Positions 55,746-64,000 of a stretch of DNA of 64,000 bases are shown here, piece by piece (the first letter of the stretch is position 1; the number at the start of each line of letters is the position of its first letter). Both the position numbers and the translations under genes were made by a program. The notes under the pieces are model-generated. The model ran no database searches, was not told where the DNA came from, and saw only the letters and a list, made by a program, of their open reading frames with translations. This DNA is from Cerrena zonata (taxonomy: Eukaryota > Basidiomycota > Agaricomycetes > Polyporales > Cerrenaceae): positions 1 through 64,000 of the forward strand of contig JASBNA010000094.1 in the NCBI GenBank assembly GCA_038087015.1, given 5' to 3'.

Positions 55746-56594
55746 GTGGTTGGAGAGGGGCACGGGGCTCGTTAAAAGGATATTCGAACTATCTTCATTC
55801 ATGCGATCGGACAACTTTCAATTTTATCATACGGACCTTTTTCCAATAGTAGACATTGTTTTGTGATGGTTTTTATGGTGCAGTTTGTCGAGGAGTTACG
55901 ATACAATATTATCTTGCGTCGTTGTTCCTGAAGCTCACTGAGTAAGTCGTTAGCATCGTCCCAGAGTGACATTTCTCCAAAAAAAATACCTTTCGGTTTA
56001 GAAAGACAACATCGTTGTAAAGATGATTGACTAACGCCGATGACCCCATACTCACCATCCTACTTTATGGGGCTGTTTCGCTGCATACTCAAACCCTCCG
56101 ATCAAAATGATGCCTCATTTGATTCACTTTCAAGTTCAAATTCAAGTTAACTGTTCGACGTTTACATAACTACCGCATTGTTACCATTATTTCAACACTC
56201 AGGTTGGTATCAATTCAAACATCACAATCCGCCCATATTTCAGTCATGAGCGGATGGATCACACTACACACTACCTGGGCCATACAAAAACGCTCAAAGC
56301 CTGTTTACTTGACGTAAGAAATCTCCATTCGATTACTCTGTTCCCTCGCCCAATATGTGCCTACTAAGACACTGTATTATGGGCTCGGGTACTCGTGGGC
56401 ACAAGCGATGCGCCCATTACGCTTCGAGAATCATTACAATGCTGCTGAGAATTTTGACCCTGACGTTTCATCCTGAGTGTGCCTAGCAATATGTAGGGAG
56501 CTGATCATATAAAGAGGCAGCGACACCGTACCCAGATCGTCAGTAGCTCCCAGTTGAACATTATCAACTGCCAGCGACAACCCTGCTATCCACT
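55746..56594. other. Intergenic
   Basis: No gene seen. A TATA-like CATATAAAGAGG at about 56507 lies upstream of the next gene. Confidence 0.4.
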
Positions 56595-56841
56595 ATGGCA
56601 TTCCGAGTCGCCTCTCTTGCTGTCTACCTTTTTGTCGCTTTCATCAGTCTTACCGCGGTACCTGCGTACGTGTCCATACAAACTTTACCTTCATTCAGTA
56701 GTACTACGTTACTAAGACTCCGACTCCACGTATTATAGAGTGACCTCGTCTGAAAATCCTACGACGACAGTCAGCGAGCCGATCATCGTCACCCTCACCG
56801 AGTCAGCTTCTACCATTTTTGATGCGTTCCCCACCGACTAG
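56595..56841 (+). CDS. Very small secreted Thr-rich protein
   Basis: Exons 56595-56665 and 56739-56841 encode 57 residues. A signal peptide (MAFRVASLAVYLFVAFISLT) fills exon 1, and the phase-2 intron falls just after it. The mature part is about 34 residues, rich in Thr, Ser and Glu, and ends DAFPTD. It has no Cys and no GPI tail. The frame is short, but the TATA-like box, the signal peptide and the in-phase splice sites support it. Confidence 0.55.
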
Positions 56842-57155
56842 GTTCAGAAAACGTTTTCCATAGAGGGGCTTCTACTTAGTCTATTGCGTCGTGGCTCGAC
56901 GCTCATGGTAAATTTGGGAGATGGATAGAGAATATGTGAGCAGTGCAGGTTCTTGTATGCGTCTTGAAGGGTGACATTGTCTTACCACTCATATTCATCG
57001 TATTTCTATTTGGGTTTCTTCCGGTGATATCTAAAAGCGTTCACTCCACCATACGAAGTGTGAGAAATTCTGCATGAGTTACTGCGTAAATTCAAAATGA
57101 GCTACATAAATAATTGGATGAATATGTATCTCTCTCTCTTGACCTACTCATCCCT
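56842..57155. other. Intergenic
   Basis: Lies between convergent secreted-protein genes. Nothing notable. Confidence 0.4.
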
Positions 57156-57909
57156 CTAAGCCACGAAAATCATCCCTAAAGCCCCAGCTAAGAATGTAAA
57201 GACACCGCCCACAGCAAAGGGGTGTGTCACGACAGCGGCGCCTTTATTATCGTTGCTCACCAGTTTCTGTGAGTTTGGAGTGATGGAAGGCGTGGATACT
57301 GCAGTGGGGCTACCCTTGAGGGTGGTATAAACGACTACACCACACGCTGGTGAAGAATGGCCAGTGGTCGTAGGCAACAGCGTTGTTGTTCCATCTTGAA
57401 CTAGTACCGTTGAAGTAGTCTCGTCTGACACGACAAACGTGTAAGTGACCTCCGGTTCGCCTGCTGTGCAGGATGGTGCGGCTGTCGAACGTGGGACTGT
57501 GCTCGTGTCCAAGAAGTTCGTGGAAGTAGAGACCTGCGGTTGACCGGTAGGACTACCATGGAGGGTGGTGAAGACAACTGTGCCGCAAGGCGGGATGGAA
57601 TGGCCAGTGGTGGCGGGTAAAATGGTTGTAGTTCCATCCTGAACTGTCACGGTGGAGGTTTTGTCGTCATCCGGCGAGATCACAAACGTATACGTGACCT
57701 GGTCATCACCAGCAGTGCAACTCGGCGCGGTCGTGGAACGGGGGATGGTACTAGTATCTAAGAAAGAGGTGGTGGTAGTGACGGCCCTAAGATTTAACTG
57801 AGTCAATATGGATGTGAGATGAAAAAAAGTACTTGTAAACATACGCTTGAGTACGGCTGAGAACACTAGCGAGAACAGCGAGCAAGGCGAGGCTCGTGAA
57901 TTGGCGCAT
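57156..57909 (-). CDS. GPI-anchor-type protein with two internal repeats
   Basis: Exons 57909-57845 and 57786-57156 encode 231 residues. The signal peptide is MRQFTSLALLAVLASVLSRT. The mature part has two tandem repeats of about 70 residues. Each begins FLDTSTxPRSTxAPSCTAG, continues VTYTFV and VQDGTTT, then has TTGHS and a CG(T/V)VV(F/Y)TTL block, with two Cys per repeat. The C-terminus (VGGVFTFLAGALGMIFVA) is a GPI-like hydrophobic tail. The intron is phase 2 right after the signal peptide. The gene runs opposite to the four secreted-protein genes to its left. Function is unknown. Confidence 0.78.
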
Positions 57910-58317
57910 AATGGAACAGTTGGTTGCGAGGATAGCTAACTTGAAAAGAGTGACTTGGGGTGTTTAAAGAATGAGTACGAACATCTCGAGCTTATATAGA
58001 AGTAAAGAAACCGTAATTCCATGGTAAGTCCTCCCATAGGTCCACCCGCATCGGCACCTTAGAGTGCAACTAGGTGCTACAGACGCAAAAGGCAGAAGAT
58101 CATCATGGTGATAGGCTGCCAAGCCGCTTCTTGGGTTGTATAGTGGACTAGCATGCATTATTGTAAACAAGAATCGGGGATCATACATAAAACATTACGA
58201 AACTAATAAAAACATTAGTATAGCAAATAGAAAAATCGGCATAGTTCTCACCGTTACACTATCGTTATGCGAGCATATAGCACATAGCACCTGGGATACA
58301 CAGTAAAATAGTTCAGA
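57910..58317. other. Intergenic
   Basis: Promoter side of the repeat protein (TATA-like TTATATAG on the minus strand near 57990) and 3' flank of the helicase gene. Confidence 0.4.
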
Positions 58318-61300
58318 TTAAGGACCAGCGTTCGGGCTGGCTCTACCGTTTTTGTTTTTATCGGGAGGGACCATGCCGAACAGCTGAAGAAGTACGGTCA
58401 ATATCAGCCGTATTCAGCAGAGGTATATGATTACTTACTGCTTTGAGCTGTTTCACGCTCAACTTGTGTAGTTTGATACCACCGCCTTCGCCAAGGGCAG
58501 CATCAGATAGACCCATCTTTGTCTCTTGCAACCGCAACATACTAATCGATTTGTAAGTCGCCGAGATTGTCGGAGAGAGTAAGGCATACTCACCGTTCCT
58601 CGATGGTATGACGAACGACTAATCGTTTGACGGTCACATCCTTTTCTTGACCGAGACGATGCACACGATCATACGCTTGAGATTCTGACGCGTAGTTCCA
58701 TGACAGGTCCATACTATCAAAATGTCAGTGCACTCGCTTGCTATTGAGTCCATAAAGTTGCCATACTTGACGATGTGGTTCGCAGATACCAAGTTCAATC
58801 CTACACCACCACTCTTTGTACTAGAAACGATGTCAGCATATGTAGTCATTCTCTTTAGAAAGACCAACCTAATCAGAATAACCTTAGGTCCGCCTGGTTT
58901 CCTAAATCTCGCGAGTACGGCCTCACGGGCTTCACGAGTCATTTTGCCATCGTATCGAAGGCTTTGGATTCCATAACGAGCGAATAATGTCTCTATCAAG
59001 TCCAACATGCTTGTCCCTGAGGTAACATGAGAGAGAGTATTTTGAGGAAAATATTGATATCCACCTACATTGTGAGTAGACGATAGATTTGTCTCCAGCA
59101 GCTTCCCATTCTTTGAGGTAGTCAATCATAGCCAACATCTTGGCACTGGGTTCCATATCATTGTCACCCTTACGCCAGATACTGACCAGTTCGGCGTTCA
59201 GCTCCCCAGGAGCTGCAACAGGGCGCCTAGTTGTACCGGTCTCTTTCTTCACAGCCGCTTTTTTCTTGTATTTGGCAATAGTAAGATTGAGAGACTCCTA
59301 TAGATCCCGGTGAATAATGTTTAATATTTCTGGGATAGATGGAGGCAACTTACATTTCCTTCCTCCTCGTCATCGCTGATAATCACGTTCTTTTTCAGCT
59401 TGGCCTTCGGGGAGGTCTTGGTGAACAAATTAGCAATGTCGGGAAGCTCGTCTTCGGAACTACTGAGTTCTATGATCTCTTCTAACGACTTGATCTTGGG
59501 CTTCTTATCGAGTTGGGTCTTAACAGGTGCTGGACTGGAACGGGAGGCAAACCGTGAAGAACTAGGTTTCGGTGTGTTTCGCCTCGTTGCATTCCTGAAT
59601 TCGTCTTCTGAGGGCTCAAAAGCTGAGGATTTAAACACACGAGGTGCGCGTAGATCATTCATTGTTTTGCACTTTGGACAAGGACGTAATCCCTTCGTGA
59701 TCGCAGCTTCGTAATCCTTCTCCACTTGCAAAGTTGACTTCTCGTCGCCTTCCGCACTGTGAACCCAATTGGTCAAATCCTGGATATATTGCAGGAAAAA
59801 TAAAGTATACGAACAAGATACCATCATGGCTAGGAGGTGCATTTCGCATCTCGAGCAAACATTCTAAAACAATGGTAAGTAATCTCAAAAAATGCTCTAC
59901 AAATTGTGGTACCGACCGAAGCAGACTTCATGGCTACATGCAAGAACATTACCGCTATCGTTTACGAACACTAGCGAAGTAGAGCTTAGACAGGGCCAAA
60001 TGGTCATAAATATGTATACGCACTTTCACCACAATTAGCACAGACAGCATCATCAACTTCCTCGTCATCCATAGCGCGTTTTAGGAATTTCTCCTTGATC
60101 TAAAAAGTGTGTTCAGCTATATTATTCGAAAGCAAAAATCACAAACACAAACCTTGTTGACCCACAGAATGCCCATTGTCTTTAGTGCCCTAGCGAGCTC
60201 TTTTTCTTGGTCGCCTGCCAGGAGCATAGTGGGGTCTTCGAATTGATCGGCTTCGCTCTGGTAATGACTGTATGAAATTGACATGACAGTGTGGTAACGA
60301 TATATTGACTGACCAAAATCAGATACGGATGGCAGCAAACTTGTCGAAGGCGAAGAATCAGTACGAGAATGAATTCAGAGCTGCACGAACGATCAGTTCC
60401 AGATGTTTAGATAGGGACCAATACACCAACTTTTTGTGAACAGTATTCTCTTTGATGAATTTGTTGATACGATTTTGAGCTCGAGTCTCGAAGCCGTCGT
60501 AGATCTGACGGAGAACATGAATAATTTTGAAGGCACTGGCGTATGGTGACTCACCTCGCGCTCATCCTGCGAGAAGTCTATTGTCACAATTTCAATGTCT
60601 TTCGAAGGAAGTTCTAGAATCGGGCGGCCTTCCTGTTACCAACAAATATGACTATTAGGTATTTCGCTAAGCTGATCAGAAAGTAGACTCTTACTAGTTC
60701 TGAGTTCTTTGTTCTCCGTATCATAAGTGGTTTCAAGACTTCTTGAGCACGTAATCCTACACACATATCACGATGAGTATCTTGCCTGATTGAGTGAGGG
60801 AATATAGGAAGGCGAACCAGCGAGAGGCGCGTCTTCCAATTGCACCTTTCCAATGAAACGATTAAAATCGTCCCAATCACTAAACGACGGTCAGTCATTT
60901 TTGAGTTAGTTGGTAGCGACTTTGGAAACTGACTTGAAAGGGCGGAAATGTCCAAATCGAAGGAGACCGTAGATATCGGCTCTAGGTGTGAGGGTAAGTT
61001 CAACGAACATTTTTGAGATGGAGCCTTGTCCTACAATGTATTTGTAACTGGAGTTCCCGTGAGACACCACCTGTACTTGGCTCGTAACATGGCCACTGCC
61101 TTGCTGGCTTTGGTTGCCCTAGTGATCATACTGAGCTACAATCCCAGCAGAGCACTCGATAGATTTACCTATTTCGAATAAACTGCGCTTCGTCATTGAT
61201 GACCCGATACCACTTGACTCGTGCAGTGACACCACTGCAATAACCTGAGGTCAAAGTTTGTATATAATAAGAATCTGAGACCTTACCCATGCACTGATAG

Positions 61301-62468
61301 CCACTTGTAAACATCGTCTGGTTCGTTTTCTCCTACTGGAATTGCGAAGTCCATGATGAGAGTGTGATAAGTGGTAATGATAACCTGTAGTAAAGTACGT
61401 TGGCTTATGGCGATGCAATAGAGGAACATAACCTACATCCCATTTCCGAAATTCGTCCACAGTCTTCAGTTTATCCTTGCCATGGTGGATATGAACTGAG
61501 AATATCTCGTTCGTTTTGCTCAATAGTTCTTCCTTCCACTGAAGCAAGAGAGCAGCAGGTACCACGATCAACGTTGTACGAGCCGTGTCTTCTTCAGTCG
61601 GTTGGTTGATGCACATTGTTGCAATCATTTGAACCGTCTTGCCGAGACCCATATCATCGCTACATGAAATACTTCAGTAACAAACCTTCGACGACCGTCA
61701 AGAACTTGCTCACGCTAGAATTCCTCCTTTGTGCGGTGTATTGCGTTCTTGGCTGACCATCCAGGAAACGCCAATAGCTTGGTGGGGTAGCAGACGAACT
61801 TCCATACCCGGCAGAAGGTCTTGCTTGCTGTATGATTCAAAGGTTCACATTCATTTACAAGAAAGACAAGACTGCGGAACATACTCGTGTAGGCCGAGAC
61901 TTTCCATAGCTTTCTGGACGGTAGTCCCGGAATTATTCTCGATACTTTTGGTTACAAAGTCCGCCAGTCTAACAAGAGCGACATTGAATATTTGCATATC
62001 ATGGCCAACATATTATGGGAAGCGTACCGCATTTGTTGATCAGGGCCACCGCGATCGAACGGAATCAAAGGAGACTCCTTGTCGTAGTTCAGTCTGAAAT
62101 CTTGGCGGAGATGATCTAAAGCTGGTATATGTGGAGGTACAATTGGTGCATCCTCATCCATATCTTCGTCGTCTGCAAGATAATTCTTTCATGAAAGCCA
62201 CTGCAATGATAATTGTAAGCTTACCTTCATCAACTGGGCTCGAGGGGTTCCCTGAAAGGGTAGTACCTGGCCCAGAAAGCCCCAAAGCTCGCTTCTTCTG
62301 GCTCCAATTTGATCCTCCAGCTCTCATGAGTAAGTCTTCTTGCGAACCATTGCTGTTCGTCCTCTTAATTCCGCCAAGCTGTATGGGAACGAGTGGTTCA
62401 TCGGTTCCATCTAATGCAGCAAGTAACCTAGAAGCCTTCTTTATGGTTTTCGGTGTAGCTGGGGCCAT
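58318..62468 (-). CDS. SNF2-family helicase with internal RING finger (Rad5/Rad16 type)
   Basis: A gene of many exons starts at ATG 62468 ([16 protein letters not shown]) and ends at TAA 58318. The first helicase lobe has [12 protein letters not shown] (motif I, near 61650), [27 protein letters not shown] (motif II as DEAQ, near 61185) and [11 protein letters not shown] (motif III, near 61060). Between the lobes is a C3HC4-type RING: CANC near 60040, CSHEVCFEC split by an intron near 59930-59860, and CPKC near 59670. An acidic Ser-rich linker ([12 protein letters not shown]) follows. The second lobe has [36 protein letters not shown] and [18 protein letters not shown]. This order (RING between lobes) is that of Rad5/Rad16/HLTF-type ATPases in DNA repair and ubiquitin signalling. 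Which member it is cannot be settled from sequence alone. Confidence 0.88.
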
Positions 62469-62834
62469 CTCGACCCTAAATGGAGAGAAATGTTGTAGCA
62501 GCGGTTAAAGAATAAAGTAAAGTACAGCAACGACTCCTGCCTGCGATACTAATTACGGGCGCTAATATTTAATATCACTCTTTGCTTCGGATTTACACTC
62601 TTATATTGCTTAAAGCTTCATGCTACATTGAATTACTTCTCCAAGTCAACATAAACAGTACAAGTATCCTACAAGAGTCATGTTATCTCGAACCTAAAGG
62701 ATAAACGCGTCAGAGTCGCGATTCATGACGCGTGCCACAAGCGCGTCACGCAGTAGCTACCCGAGTCGCGTACACTTATAGTTCGGCAATTCAAAAATCG
62801 AACTTCGAGAACAAACTTTCGACGGGTATGGCAA
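62469..62834. other. Intergenic, 5' region of the helicase gene
   Basis: Contains two ACGCGT words and several GCGCGT or TCGCG words between 62700 and 62770. Otherwise AT-rich. 3' flank of the aldo-keto reductase on the right. Confidence 0.4.
62705..62733. promoter_or_regulatory. Pair of MluI-box (MCB) words
   Basis: ACGCGT at 62705-62710 and 62728-62733, 237-265 bases upstream of the helicase ATG. MBF-type factors bind this word at G1/S genes in fungi. Function here is inferred from position only. Confidence 0.35.

Positions 62835-64000
<1,166 letters not shown>

Overview
The window looks like nuclear DNA of a mushroom-forming basidiomycete (Agaricomycetes). Genes are dense and broken by many short (about 45-75 base) GT-AG introns. 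It carries families typical of that class: DUF6533 membrane proteins, a DUF6532 protein, a Plavaka (CACTA-like) transposon and clusters of small secreted Ser/Thr-rich proteins. All gene models were built by hand from reading frames, splice signals and remembered family features; no search was run.

Layout. 0-7 kb: an intronless protein with an integrase-type HHCC zinc finger, then two minus-strand DUF6533 membrane proteins. 7.5-13.8 kb: housekeeping genes, namely uroporphyrinogen-III synthase (HEM4), a mitochondrial citrate carrier (CTP1-like), two unknown proteins and a CsbD-like protein. 15.5-23.8 kb: a tandem family of five small secreted prepropeptides. Each has a three-exon plan (signal peptide / propeptide / C-terminal peptide) and a TATA box followed 32-33 bases later by the same 14-base word. 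A histone H2A.Z gene and a decayed H2A.Z copy are caught in the same segmental duplication. 25.7-32 kb: a PalI/Rim9-like membrane protein, a serine beta-lactamase-like hydrolase with a relic of its own 5' end upstream, and a third DUF6533 gene. 32.4-36.7 kb: mitochondrial RNA polymerase (RPO41), readable from end to end but with four apparent single-base frame breaks. 38.7-40.7 kb: a DUF6532 protein.

41-49.8 kb: a Plavaka transposase gene interrupted twice. A 4.0 kb near-perfect palindrome (arms about 1.78 kb, spacer 438 bases) lies inside one of its introns, and a 1.3 kb insertion flanked by an ATCGGT duplication splits an exon. The palindrome has no credible gene; its outer arms carry seven copies of a 12-base palindromic word spaced about 44 bases apart.

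51.6-57.9 kb: five secreted Ser/Thr-rich proteins, at least three with a GPI-anchor-like tail. 58.3-62.5 kb: a Rad5/Rad16-type SNF2 helicase with an internal RING finger and two MluI-box words upstream. The right edge cuts an aldo-keto reductase.

The most interesting items are the secreted-peptide family with its fixed TATA-to-14-mer spacing (15.5-22.7 kb) and the palindromic element with its periodic word array (42-46 kb).
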